From Venturia oleaginea (taxonomy: Eukaryota; Ascomycota; Dothideomycetes; Venturiales; Venturiaceae): DNA of 64,000 bases. Below the pieces are notes generated by a model. That model did not search any database and was not told the origin of the DNA. It was given only the letters and a program-made list of their open reading frames with translations. Position numbers and translations under genes: made by a program. The DNA is taken from the NCBI GenBank assembly GCA_013176395.1, contig JABMLP010000023.1, positions 620,001-684,000 on the forward strand, read 5' to 3'. Positions within the stretch are counted from its first letter, which is position 1. Every line of letters begins with the position of its first letter. This document shows, one piece after another, positions 10,870 to 22,305 of the stretch.

Positions 10870-12467
10870 CGATATCTGATGCCTCAGAACCTCGTCTGCC
10901 ATCTCGTGCACGATCTAGACCAAAAACATATGACGATATTCTTGCAGAGACCAATGCAAAGGCTGCTGCAACCCGAGGAGCCCGTGGTGGGCGCGGAGGA
11001 CGTGGTAGGAAGGGTGGAAGAGGTGGTAGTAAAAAAGCTACTCAATCGAAGAGCGATATTGATGCCGGAAACGATGGGTTAACGGATCCCGCCCTCGAGG
11101 ACGCCGTACCGCAGACACAATATCCAGATCCTACAGCAGAGGATTCGCCGAAGCCATATTATAATACGCCTGTACGAGAATCCTCTGCTCAGCAACGCGG
11201 TCAGTCAGTCGCAATGCAGTCAATTGAATGGAGTAGAACACCTACACCTCGTCCATCGGTCGCACGCAATTTAGGGCCCTCATCGGCGCCTCGACCCCAT
11301 CAGACCCCCCAACAGGGCGGTAATATCAATCGCGATCGCGACTTTGAGATATCTCAAATGCCTGCCGAAGATGACGATAACCGCGATCGGTCACTCTCGC
11401 AAACGCCTGGTGGGACACAAAGGAAGCCTCGGAAGGCCAAGTATCCTTGGATTTATGAGCGCGAGTTCGCTATGCTGAAGACCTTAGTAGAGGCAAAACA
11501 CCGAGGGCTTCAAACCGGCGCGGCATTCAAAGATGATGTATGGTTGGAAGCGCGATTGGCAGTTGACCGGGTCCCGCGAGATGAGACTATACCAGATATG
11601 GATGCTGCTACAATGGCCAACAAATGGGGGGACTGGAAGCGGTGGTGGCCCGATTACCAGGCACATTACGGCTCAGGCAATGTACGATCGCATACGTCGG
11701 GTTGGGAGAAGAATATGAGCGGCGCAGAGTGGGATTACCCGGGCATCGAGGCTGGTGTACTTGTTAGTGCAGAAGATACTATGAGGGACCATTACTTCCA
11801 TTATCCAAAGTGCGGTAGGTTCAAGAAGCTACGCGTCAACCACGTAGACCTTCTATCGCAGCTCTTGGACAACAAGCTGGCCGACGGACGAGATGCTGCA
11901 AAGGTGAAGGAGTTAGCAAAGGAAGGGCCGCCGAAGCCTAAAAAACGGTTACCAAAAGCTACTCCAGATCTGCGGAAGAATGCCTTATTTAATTCATATG
12001 AGGATACTAGTTAAGATAGGCTTGCCGTCGCACTTACTGCCCAGAACGAGAATAAGATGGGGCTCGCAATGCAACGTGTAGAGAAGCTGGAGATCTTCAA
12101 GGGAAATACGGAGGCGATAGGGTGTTTGTACGAGGTTTTTTTCGCTGACGAGAAGAAGGCCGACTACTTCTTGAATCTACCGATTCATATGATATCTTGG
12201 TGGGTAAGGAAGGAGTTCGGAGGGGCTATAATACTTGATCAGCACTGGAATGACCGTGAAGAAGAGCGTGTATCTCGTAAACGTAGTATGAATCAAACGG
12301 GAGTCGGTAAAAAGAGGGCGCGATGGCGAGCGGCAGAGGAAGATGATAACAGCGATCTCGAGGAGGATACTAAGGATGTTGAGGCCGTAGAGGAGGACGA
12401 GGATAACGAGTCTAGTGGTGGTGATGATGAAGAAGTTGAGTTTTTCGAAGAGTTGAGTCAAGCGTAA
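10870..12467 (+). pseudogene. Harbinger-associated MYB/SANT-like DNA-binding protein, broken
   Basis: One frame (frame 2) can be followed from about 10870 to a TAA at 12465-12467. It has an N-terminal Gly/Arg-rich RGG-like region, a disordered segment, then a tryptophan-rich trihelix-like domain (YPWIYEREFAMLKTLVEAKH to MANKWGDWKRWW) and an acidic tail. An in-frame TAA at 12012-12014 splits it, and homologous-looking sequence continues directly after. No ATG is seen at the 5' end in this frame; an ACG sits where a start might have been. PIF/Harbinger elements encode such a partner, which in known elements helps nuclear import or end recognition by the transposase. The fit to the trihelix family is by eye. 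Confidence 0.65.
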
Positions 12468-13246
12468 AGCCGGGTACCAAGAACTTTGCCGGGCGTAGAA
12501 GTTAATTAATGGATATAGTATTTGAATAATCGATTTTTCTCGACATTGGTACGCTCAATTTATATATATATATAAATGGATGAATATAGACTCGATCCGT
12601 ACGATTTTAATGCTGTAACCCGCTTATAATTTGACCATCGTGGTGTTGAGAAATCGAGGGCGGGAGTTTACGTATAACAGAGTTTGATATGCGGCGTAGG
12701 AGAACTCGAGGTTTACCACGATGTTTGACGTCACAACACTAGCCGTATCTCTAAAAATATACACTCTTTTCAACCCCAGATTCTACCACAGCGTTATCTT
12801 ATGGATAGTAAGTCCGGCGTAACAAAATGTACCGAAATACTACAGCTTTCAATTGCGATCAAAATTATTCAATTATCTAGCGATTTCGTTGGTGGCGCTC
12901 ACGTACAATCTCATATATATTCCGGACGCCGCACTTGTTCATGGTCGGACCCTGGAATCTGGGGTAAAACTAGGGTCTGCTTAGCCGTTATATATACACC
13001 AACTTTGGAGCTTTCCATCTCGACCGCCCCAAGATCAAATTTCATAGTTTTTATTGCATTCTCTTCAGCGTGAGCTATTATACAACTTCAAATATCGCAT
13101 ATATCAATATCATACGTTGGGGTGGTTGTATATGCGCGAATCTCGAGGGCAGGTTGCAAGGCCGAGCGCGCGTAATTATATCTCCCCCATTATCATTTTC
13201 GATAATACAACACCTACAGCGTAAAAACTTCTATAACTCTATAACC
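12468..13246. other. spacer between the convergent Harbinger genes
   Basis: AT-rich, with a short (TA)n run near 12560. No coding signal was recognised. It lies inside the transposon. Confidence 0.5.
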
Positions 13247-14678
13247 TCATTCAGAATCGTCCTCTGAGCCACTCTCATCGCTCGAATCACTACCGGCATT
13301 ACTCTCATCACCCTCGTCTCCGCTGGAACCCAATTCAGACTCTCCTCCGTCGTTTCCTCGCGCCCTCAAGTACGATTGGTACTGTATCCACATATCGGAA
13401 GCAATTTTATCGCGTTTTGCATACATATATCGCGCTCCTTCCTTCTTAGAAAGCGATACAGGTCCTCGATCAGGTACGGCATTGACACGGGCTTCCTCTT
13501 GCTGTCTAATGATAGCTTCGTATCGTCGGTAAGCTCTGCTTCCTTTTTTCGCGCTCTTCATCTTCTTCCACTCATCCTTTGGCTTGCCGCCGTGTTCATT
13601 GATCCAATTGTGTACAGCAGAGAGCGCAATGATTATCTTATTCTGAGTCTTCAGCGAGAAGCCATCGTGAGCTTGCTGGAAGATCCGGAATCGATTTTTG
13701 AACACACCATAGACTCTCTCCACCACATTGCTCAGTTTGGCGTGCCGTAAGTTGAAAAGCTCCTTCATATTCTGAGGTCTCTGCTTGCCCTTCCTCCACT
13801 CTTGAAGATAATACCTTACTGACATATATGGTGCCAGGACTTGCCCTCCATAACCATCTGCTTGCGTATAGCCCGCGTCGGCCGGCCAAAACCTCCCTCT
13901 TGGAGTCACAAATATGCCTTGACGCCTCGCGTCATTGAACACTGTCGCATCGTGGGCTGTACCTTCCCATCCCGGAAATACCAACTTGAAGTTCATATCG
14001 AAATCTACACAGCCGAGTGTGTTTGTCGCAAGAAAGCCTTTGCGACACCTGTACGAGCCCTCTTGACCCTCCCGTTTTCGATCCTCGCCCTTCACCGAGA
14101 CGTACACCGAAGTCCCGTCAATCGCTCCTACACAGTCTCTGAAAAAGGGAAACATCTTGCCAACCTCGTCGCAAATTTGAGGTGGCACTGCTGGGTCATC
14201 CTCCTCCTTGAACATAACTATATTATGGTCGGCAAGGATGACGAGGGCGGTCAAAACTTCGTGGAAAAAGGCGGATATTCGGTCGATATTAAGCTCCCAA
14301 TGGTTGCCGGTATTACGATACGTGGTTCCTTGTCCGCATATATAAAGGAAGATTGCTAACTTTGCTTTCAGGCTGACATATCTGGAGTTGCAGAGAGCTG
14401 TATTGTCCTTCAACCACGTCGCCAGTAGCTCAAATTGCTGTATAGTAAGACGTCTCTTGCCGAAACCTCTCTGGATGTCCTTGTAGCAGCTTATCGATCT
14501 TTTTCGTTGCGTAGTATCGGTCCTCGTAGAATACCACTCGTTGATTGCGACGTCGAATGGCCTCTCTTTTGGGGCGCCGGACGGCCGCACGCTCGCTGCG
14601 CAGCTGTTCAAGCTTCTTGGCAGCAATATACCGTACAAGTTCATTGCTAATCTGCTTGCGAAGGTCTTGCTTGTTCAT
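13247..14678 (-). pseudogene. PIF/Harbinger transposase (DDE_Tnp_4 type), one frameshift
   Basis: The likely start is the ATG at 14678, in a frame reading MNKQDLRKQISNELV and running to LLQGHPERFRQE near 14450. The frame then shifts by one base and the rest continues in the frame ending at 13247. Catalytic Asp residues are in CVGAIDGTSVYV and in PADAGYT, and the Glu is in NVVERVYGVFKNRFRIF. TAHDATVFND matches the conserved second block of the family. The C-terminus is an acidic Ser/Glu/Asp tail. The enzyme would cut the element's ends and insert at 3-bp targets. The frameshift makes this copy probably inactive, though a sequencing error cannot be excluded. Confidence 0.85.
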
Positions 14679-14972
14679 CTGAACGTTGTGAGAGAGTCTG
14701 TCGGTCAAAATGTAGGTTTTTGAGGTGTATGCTGGCAAAATCGTAATCAATCGAATCATGGTCATTTTGGCCTTGGTTGGATTGGTTGAAATACACACAT
14801 TTGATTGGCTAATATCGAATAGCCGCGCTCATTTCAATCAATCCAATCCATCAGGATTTTTTATGCTACTTGATTCATTTCAATCAAGCTAAATCGAACA
14901 CGTCCCTCTAGATTGGTTGGATTGGTTGAAATCAATCCATCTGCGCTCAATCCATCATTTTCGAACAAGCCT

Positions 14973-15620
14973 TCAGACTCCGGCGTCCGCGGCGGATTGC
15001 ACGATTGTGAAGTGATCGAGGACAAATGGCGTGTCCACTTGACTTGATTTCTAAGAGCCAAGACAGCCGTAGATCAAGACCTATAGGATTTCCTTGGGAC
15101 CATTTCAAATCATATACCGTATGATCTGTCCTCCCAAGATTGTTCAGGGGGGATTGGCCTTTGGGGAGGAAGATTGTGCTCGACGATTGTGGCTGGCTTC
15201 ACAGTACATACCCTACGATATCTGCTCCATGGGAACGTATTTCTAATTGAACTCGAGAAAGCTGTTTGTCGTTTTTGCGTGCTTGGAAATGTCACCAAAT
15301 TTGACAAGAGAGAAAGTGCACGTGCGACGGCCGGATTCGGAAAAGATCGTTTGAGCTCGCAATTCCCGACGAAACCCGGTTGTCTCCTAAATTCGATATC
15401 ATCCTCTCTAAAACTTGTTCTGTGCCCGTGCAAGTGATTTGGCTTGGTGTGACTGTTCTTCGTAAGGCCTCGATCTCAAGATCAGCCCAACAATTCATTG
15501 ACATCTTGGTATTTCATACATTAGGAAGCAACGCTTCAACGACAGTATAAAGTAGCAGCCGTGTTCAAATCACTGTACAAGCCTTCAAAACATTAACCCA
15601 GATTCACATCCAGCCAAAAA
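14973..15620. other. intergenic region with a repeat fragment
   Basis: 650 bp between the Harbinger element and the permease stop codon. At 15053-15085 the sequence AGAGCCAAGACAG plus about 20 bp matches the inner side of the inverted repeat near 38908. No gene was seen. Confidence 0.45.
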
Positions 15621-17475
15621 TCAATACACTCTCTGCTCCGGCTGCTTCTGACCTGGGTCATAGAAACTCTGCTTCTCAGCATCGCTCGTATCCAAGGACG
15701 CACTCCTCGCTCCTTCAAACCCTTGCGTACCGTCGGGCTGCCCTTGCCAGGCATCCTCGACTTCGTACCAGTGACCAGTAGGGTTTGGAGCCATGATTGG
15801 CTTGACCTTGCAGAGGATCCAGTAGATTCCGGCGGAAACAATAAATCCAGTGAAAAAGTTGAGGCGGTAGATGTACGTTGCACCAATGGGAACAGGGGTG
15901 CCAACCGCTCCAGCGAAACCGACGACGTTGATCATGATTCCGCACAAGTAGGCCACCCAGCCACGCCATTGGATGCCCCAGACACCATAGTATGGGCCTG
16001 AAGCATCGGCGTTGTAGAGATTGTCAAGTTCAAAATATCCTTTTCGTACAAAGTAGCTGGCACAGTGTTAGCTCCTCACTTCGTAGACCGCATATAAAAA
16101 TTGCAACTTACTAATCAGAAATCATAGGTCCTGCGATGGAACTGAGGAAAACAGAGTACGCGGAGAGATATGTGGTGAAGTTCGAGGCGGAACTCAGGAA
16201 CTGCCATGGGCAGATGACGATCCCGATGATGGCGCAGATATAACCACCTCGGCGGATAGTCAAATACTTGGGCATCAAAGCAGTCAAGTCGGTGCCCGCG
16301 CTGATGCTGTTGGCTGCAATGTTCGTCCCGAGCTGAGCAAGGACGAAAGCAGCTGCAATCAAAAATGTACCGGCACGGGCCCCAGCACTTCCGACACCAT
16401 TAGGTTCATTGTTTGTAATAAATCGTTGGAGAAGCTCAAGCGGGTTCCACGTCGCTCCGACATCTGGATATATGACCGCAGAAGACGATCCCACGAGGAT
16501 GCCGATGAGGGATGTCAATCCGAAGCCCATTGGGATGGTAATCAATTGTGGCCATTTCGCGCTGCTTGGCCTATCCGCGAAACGAGAGAAGTCAGGCGCA
16601 TTGACGATGAGCGTGGCGAAATTGCTGACTGTGAGCGATACATTAGCTCAATGATCACAAATTCAAGGGAGAGGAGACTTACCAGCAGACATGATACCAC
16701 CAATGATTGCCCATGCTAACTCGGACCCGTGAGATGTGTTGCCTTGACGAATGATTGGTCCAGCTCCTTTTGCACGAACGAGAGCCCAGATGAGAAAGGC
16801 AATGCCAGCAATTGGTGCAACGATCGATTTGACGGTAAAAAGATGGCGAATTTTATGGACCGGGAACCAGATGAATGGCAGAGACAAGAACCAGAAGAGT
16901 ACGAATGAGATGACAGTGTTGACTTGACCGCCAAGTGCAACAGACTTGGTCAACGATTCTCGCTGTCCAAAGGAGGGCCAGATACTCGCGATCATCAAGT
17001 ATACACACTGCCCACCTATCCAAGCCTGAACACCGTACCAGACGCAAGCCATAACTGCTCGATTGAAGACTGGCCAAAGAGATCCCCAGATACCGAAGGA
17101 TGACCTGTTGACGATGGGGAACCCGATGTGATAGTGGGCACCGATTCTGGAAGTGAGGACAACGAAGAAGCCAGCTATGCTATAGCCGACCCATACACAA
17201 ATCCAAGCCTGCCACCAGGAAAGCCCGTCCTCGAGCGAAGAGGCCGCAATCATCCATGTGTTGATGTTGAAAGAATCTGCGATCCAGAAACCGACGAAGT
17301 TCCAGGCTTTCCATTGTCGGCGCTCTGGCTCGACTGGCTTGAGATCATGGTTGGTGAGAAACAGTTGCTTGCTCATGAGCCCTGGAGTGTCATTGTGGAC
17401 TTCCTGTCAATCGTTAGGAGATCCGCACTCCCCCATGCACGAAATTTGACTTACAATCTTCGTGAGCAATCCCAT
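15621..17475 (-). CDS. NCS1 nucleobase:cation symporter (Fur-type: uracil/uridine/allantoin permease family)
   Basis: Four exons: 17475-17455, 17403-16683, 16628-16112 and 16056-15621. The introns are 51, 54 and 55 bp, all with GTAAGT donors and CTAAC-like branch sites or CAG acceptors. The joined model is 564 residues. The first exon has only seven codons. About twelve hydrophobic segments are visible. Family signatures include the N-terminal [20 protein letters not shown], the [17 protein letters not shown] block (helix 6 region of NCS1 carriers) and [21 protein letters not shown] near the C-terminus, which points to the Fur subgroup. These plasma-membrane proteins import uracil, uridine, allantoin or related compounds with protons. 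Substrate cannot be read from sequence. HGATAR sites (17732-17749) lie upstream. It sits beside a Dal5-like transporter and an amidohydrolase. Confidence 0.88.
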
Positions 17476-18644
17476 GGTGTCGAGGTGCGCTCCACGTGAT
17501 GGTATAAGAGTGGTTGCAGAGCCAAAGGTGATGTACAAGAACCAAGTGTTAGATGTCGATTGTCAGGGAGTTGCAATTGCTGCTGTTGCACATGGTTGCG
17601 AAGGGTGAAGATATATAGAGAACAGGAAGCCAGCCTCGCGCATGGCAAACGTATTTTGTCTCCACGCGCAGAATGGGACGGCTAAGCTGAGAAGGTCATG
17701 GTGTTGAGGCAAAGAGAGCAACGGATCGACGCTATCTACGATAGATAAGGAGCGATGCGCACTCCAAGGTCCTTGAGGTTGACCCGTAGGTGCGGTTTGA
17801 CAGGCAAAGAGGCTTGGGATGGGATTCTGCGCAGGGAACTTTTCGGAGAAGCCTCCAATTCTCGGTTCGGATGGTTCCGAAATATGGGGATGACGGTTTT
17901 GGACCAATCATTGTGAGCTCGCCTATCATTGGCGGGCGATTGACTCGATGAGATCGAGTAACTTTCCTCCTCATAAGGCTGCCTCATCCTCAACACCATT
18001 TGCCTCTCCATCTTCAACTCTCCCACCGTTCTACTGAATCCCGACACTGGCACTTCTTCTTTGTCAGCGAAGCTGCAGTCTTGTACAGAAGGCCGGGACT
18101 CGATCCTGCATCATTGACAGAGCTGGTTTCACTGCTCACAGCTACCACTATTCCTTAGAACCATAGTCGAGACCTCCAATCCATTGCAGTTGTCGACAAG
18201 TTCACGGATTCGAGGTGCACCCTCCTACAAACGACCAACTGCCGAAAGAACGGCGCCATGCCCTAGCATCATTGGCCCGAACCCCCACGAAATACAGTCT
18301 TCCCTGCAACCGCCGCGCCGTTCCCGCCTCAGCGCCCGGAACGACGCCCGCGGGCATTTTCCATTCAGCGCGAATTATCACCGACATCTTCCCTCTGCTT
18401 TGGATCCTCCTCTCAAGCATTTGATCCTCGGAAATCTAGGATATGCCTTTCTTATCTTTGCCAATCTCTTGGATTTCTCGCTAGCATTTCGTTTGACCGG
18501 AGGACATTTGCCACCCAGGCTTTCATTTCGTGCACCTTCATTTGAGATGAAGAATAAGTACACGACGGACGAACCAATGGGATATCTAACATTCCGAAGC
18601 TTTTGTTCGAGAGCGCCTGCAAAGAAAGACAACAACACGCGCTG
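17476..18644. other. intergenic region between the permease and the MFS transporter
   Basis: About 1.2 kb holding the permease promoter and the 3' flank of the MFS gene. Another GATAAG-type site (CTTATC, 18450-18455) is present. Open frames here are short and lack homology. Confidence 0.45.
17732..17749. promoter_or_regulatory. GATA-factor (AreA-type) sites upstream of the NCS1 permease
   Basis: CTATCT (AGATAG on the other strand) at 17732-17737 and AGATAAG at 17743-17749 fit the HGATAR consensus. They lie about 260-275 bp upstream of the permease start. Paired HGATAR sites are the usual target of AreA/Nit2 nitrogen regulators. This rests on motif match only. Confidence 0.45.
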
Positions 18645-20158
18645 TTAGTAGTGTACATATCTGAAATCTGGTCGCTGCCAATCAGTCCCATCACTCAGAT
18701 GCCCCTCCTTGATCTCAGCAGCAGACAGATGCGCTGTTTGCCCTTCCACTCTCTCCTTGCGAGTATTGGCCCAAGGGAGGTACAATCTAATCGCAATCAA
18801 AAAGAAAGCAGCAAGACTGAAACCGATGAGGGAGGATGTGATACCAGTCTACAAACCTCATTAGTCCCGCATCTAACAATACTCAAAACGGGACATATAA
18901 ACTTACGGTATACCTCGGTGCCTCACTCGTTTTATAAAATTGCGGACCGGCAATATTCCCAGCGCAGTAAGCCATGAAAAGCATGGCATTGATGTAGCTT
19001 TCTTGCTAAAGCCACCGACGTTCGATGAGATGAGGGAGAGGACGAGGGGAATATTGGCAGCGAAGACAGTGCACAGACAGTATCCAGCCAATCTCCCGCT
19101 TTTTTTGGAGACAGGGAGTGCGTAGACAAGAGCCATTCCAATAAGGGAAATGAGGTTGATGCAGAACATAGTCACGACCCTAATATTCTCGAAGCGAGAA
19201 GGCAGGTAAGTGGCGAGTAGAACGGCGACGAGTTGTGTCGCTCCGCTGGGCATTTGAAGGAGTAGAGCTTGAAGACCCATATAGCCGAAGCCCATGATGA
19301 CCAAGGACTCGAAAGCGGTAAGCCCACCATTGGGTAGATTGACAGCGAAGGCATAGAGAAAAATGAGCCACGTGAAAGGATCACGCAGGGCCTCGAAGAA
19401 TTGCGACCAAGCGAAGGTGTGACTGTTTATTCCAGTGTTGTTGGTTTCGACGCGGGCAATTGCAACTTCTCTTTGGCGTTGAGAAAGGAACCTGGCGGAG
19501 GTGATGGAGTCGGGAAGGATGATGAGCATGACTCCACTCCAGAAGACTGTGATGGCGCCGAAGACGAGGAAGAGAAGTCTCCATGGCGCGAGGGAAGCAT
19601 CTGCCTCGCCGATGGCGTAAGCGAGGACACCGCCGAACAACACTGCTGCCGAGTGTCCTGCAAACCATAACCCGTGGCGGAAAGGTTGTTCCTTGCGCTT
19701 GTAGAACATGCCCATGAGCAGAGAAAACCCAGGTGCAACGGATGCTTCAGTCATACCGAGGAGGAAGCGAGCTACCATGAGGCCAGTAAAATTGGTGGTT
19801 GCAGCATGGCACATCAAGACAGCGCTCCAAAGGCAAACGAAGATTGATCTGTATTTCCCGATGGGCATGCGAACCATGAGATATGACGCCGGGAATGACC
19901 AGAATAGATAGCCGAAGTAGAAGATTCCGGAAATCCAAGAGTAGTCGGTACCAATGAGATGCTGTTGATTGGGTCAGCCTCGTTTGGACAATCAGCCTTG
20001 TGGTGATGTATGCTCACCGTGTCTTTGATGATGCCGAGAAGAGACGAATAGCTGAGCGTTGCCCTGTCAAGAAATTGAAGCATGTAGCAAAAACCCAGGA
20101 GGGGCATGAGGACGAGATCAAGTTTGCGCTTTGTCGAGGCGTCTTCTTCGTCTGTCAT
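18645..20158 (-). CDS. MFS anion:cation symporter, Dal5/allantoate-permease-like, with a one-base frameshift
   Basis: Three exons: 20158-20018 (47 codons), 19961-18907 and 18848-18645. The introns are 56 and 58 bp (GTGAGC and GTAAGT donors). Exon 1 has the first helix motif LDLVLMPLLGFCYMLQFLDRATLSYSS typical of the Dal5/ACS family. Exon 2 has the motif around FYFGYLFWSFPASYLMVRMP and SNVGGFSKKAT. Exon 2 is 1055 nt, one base short of frame. The frame breaks near 19003 just after SKKAT; the adjacent frame then continues with the expected INAMLFMAYCAGNIAGPQFY to the donor site. With that base the protein would be 466 residues. Family members carry allantoate, ureidosuccinate, nicotinate and other anions. 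The frameshift is either real inactivation or an assembly error. The coding DNA on both sides is otherwise intact. Confidence 0.8.
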
Positions 20159-20422
20159 CTATGCTGAGATTGCAGTATCAACAATACCAATGCCCTATGA
20201 GGGTTAAAGAGAGAGAGGCATCTCAGAGTCGAGCGGACTCTTCTCTTTGTAGCTCACGGTCTTCTTCATGACAAGTTGGTGTACTAAGATATGCTAGGCG
20301 ACTAGGTTTTAGAGTCGCAAGAGAGTAGAATATAGATTGAGGATGAGACTGGCTGCTGGAGTTATTAATAGTCATTGCAAAGAAGAGTTTAGGCCCTTCT
20401 TATGCTATTCACCCCCTCATTG

Positions 20423-20885
20423 CTTATCTTTGGAGAGCTGGGCCATCAGCGCGGTTACTTGTTGGTGCTTGCTTAGACGGAGTCGTGGATGTAGATATGA
20501 AGTTCGTGGAGTTGCAGCCTTTGTGTGCCAATAAGAGTGACTAACGCTGTCCAATGGGCACGGGGCATCTTTTGCGCGACGGATACTAGCCTATTGTGGT
20601 AAGTTAGGATCATACAGGTCGATTTGTGACGCCAACTCTCTTATCGCAGGGGAATTCGCAACCATTGGCTGGAGATTCTAAGCGGAACCAAGCCGAACAC
20701 ATGGCACTTTTGGGACGATGGTGGATGGATAATCTCGTAGGCTCCGGGGGCGCTCTTAATGTACTTGCAGCGCGGCCTCAGCATAATAAAAAGCCATAGC
20801 GGCGCTATTCGATATGACTGGAAGGGCGGTAGAACTTTGGAGAAGCTCTCATCATTCATGATCGAGCGATGAGAGACGGTGATAA
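20423..20885. promoter_or_regulatory. Three GATA-factor sites in the divergent MFS / M20 promoter
   Basis: CTTATC (GATAAG) at 20423-20428, CTTATC at 20640-20645 and TGATAA at 20880-20885 all fit HGATAR. They lie between the divergently transcribed transporter (start 20158) and amidohydrolase (start 20970 or 20892) genes. This fits control by a nitrogen-regulatory GATA factor, but the 6-bp motif also occurs by chance. Confidence 0.45.
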
Positions 20886-20969
20886 ATACGGATGGAAGCG
20901 TACTTCAAGTTCGAAGGTCAATTCATCCAACCTTCACTTCGCCTGCCTGAGCTTTACCTTCTTTTCCAA

Positions 20970-22290
20970 ATGGTGACAACCACTGTCAAAGAATATCTCA
21001 CGATTGCATCTTCGACTCCTTTCCCAAGCATAACGCAGGTTCAAAGTGAAGTCGACAAAACCATTGAATCTGTGCTATCAGATATCTTTGCAATCAACAA
21101 CGAGGTGAGTCGTGTCGAAATTTCAACCTATCCGCATGTATTAATAGCATTCTAGATCCATGATAATCCCGAACTTGCTTGGGAAGAATACCGAGCCCAT
21201 GACGCCCTTTGCAGCTTCCTCGAGAGCCATGCGTTTCAGCCTGCACGACGAGCATATGGCTTCGACACAGCCTTCGAATCACGCACCACAATAGGCACGG
21301 GAGGTCGAACGATCAACTTCAATGCCGAGTATGATGCTTTACCAGGGATTGGACACGGTTGTGGACACAACTTGATATCAACGGCCAGTCTCGTTGCCTA
21401 TTTCGCGTTGAGCTATCTGATAAAAGAATACGATGTGGAAGGGACGATTCAGCTGCTCGGAACACCTGCAGAAGAGTCAGGCGGGGGCAAGATCGAATTG
21501 CTCAAGGCCAGGGCTTACAAAGGTGACGACGTCTCCTTGGTGGCTCATCCGTGCCCAGTGGCCAACGATGGATCTGTTCTGTATCCTGGTGGAAGCGCTG
21601 GAGTTCGTCTGAATGCAAAACAAGGTCTCGACGCAACCTTTACTGGAAAGTCTGCACATGCTGGCGGAGAACCGTGGCTTGGTATCAACGCTCTCGATGC
21701 TTTAGTCTCAGCATATAACAATGTCAGTATGCTTCGGCAGCAAATGCACCCCCAATTATCGCGTCTATAGTGCCATAGTCGAGGCTCCGAAAGTAGCGAA
21801 TATCATCCCGCAACGAACAAAAGCTGCGTATTCCATACGGGCTATTACTCTGGGCGAAGCTGTGGCCCTGACAGACAGGGTAGAGACGTGCATCCAAGCC
21901 GGTGCACTCGCTACTGGCTGTAGTTGTTCAATTGATCGAGAAGAGCCGTACGCAGAAATGAGCCTCGTCCAGTCCCTCTGCGAAACGTACATGACGCATA
22001 TGAAATCGTTCGGTAAGGAGGTGGAGGTGATGGCGAAGGAGGTTCTAGGCGGCAGTACGGATCAAGGTAATATCTCGCAAGAGATGCCGTCTCTTCATCC
22101 TATATTCGGAATGTCGTGTAAACCAGGGATCAATATCCACAGTGCTAGTTTTGCAGAAGTGGCGGGTACAAAAGAGGCATTTAACATTGCGGTGGTGGTC
22201 GGAAAAGCTTTGGTGTTGACAGTCTGGAGTCTTTTGACTCACAAAGAGTTGTTTCTCAAGGCGCAGCAAGATTTTGCAGCGGCAGAATGA
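20970..22290 (+). CDS. M20-family amidohydrolase (PM20D2/AbgB-like), with a one-base frameshift
   Basis: Exon 1 is 20970-21104 (45 codons, donor GTGAGT). A 51-bp intron is followed by exon 2, 21156-22290. An in-frame ATG at 20892 is an alternative start. Metal-site and catalytic motifs are present: HDNPELAWEEYRAH, NAEYDALPGIGHGCGHN, TPAEESGGGK, SAHAGGEPW, GGSTDQGNIS and the C-terminal IHSASFAEVAGTKEAF. The order matches M20D peptidases/amidohydrolases, zinc or manganese enzymes that split amide bonds of small N-acyl or dipeptide substrates. Exon 2 is 1135 nt, one base too long. The frame changes at a run of five C near 21750, between LRQQMHP and NYRVYSAIVE. Without it the protein would be 422 residues. 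A homopolymer is a typical place for both mutation and sequencing error. Its stop codon lies only 15 bp from the convergent regulator gene. Confidence 0.8.
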
Positions 22291-22305
22291 AGGCTGTGCA
22301 TTTTT

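Larger units (their letters stand above)
10604..14972. mobile_element. PIF/Harbinger DNA transposon
   Basis: The left end begins GGGTTTGTTCGAAAATGATG. The right end, reverse-complemented, begins AGGCTTGTTCGAAAATGATG; the shared inverted repeat runs on through GATTGAGCG. TCA flanks both ends (10601-10603 and 14973-14975), matching the 3-bp duplication of the superfamily. The 4.4-kb element has the classical two-gene layout: a MYB/SANT-like protein on the plus strand and a DDE transposase on the minus strand, convergent. Both genes carry defects. Confidence 0.85.

Noticed and set aside
18184..18648. 154-codon open frame upstream of the MFS stop
   Set aside because: No homology or domain pattern; competing frames of similar length on both strands; it overlaps the end of the MFS gene.
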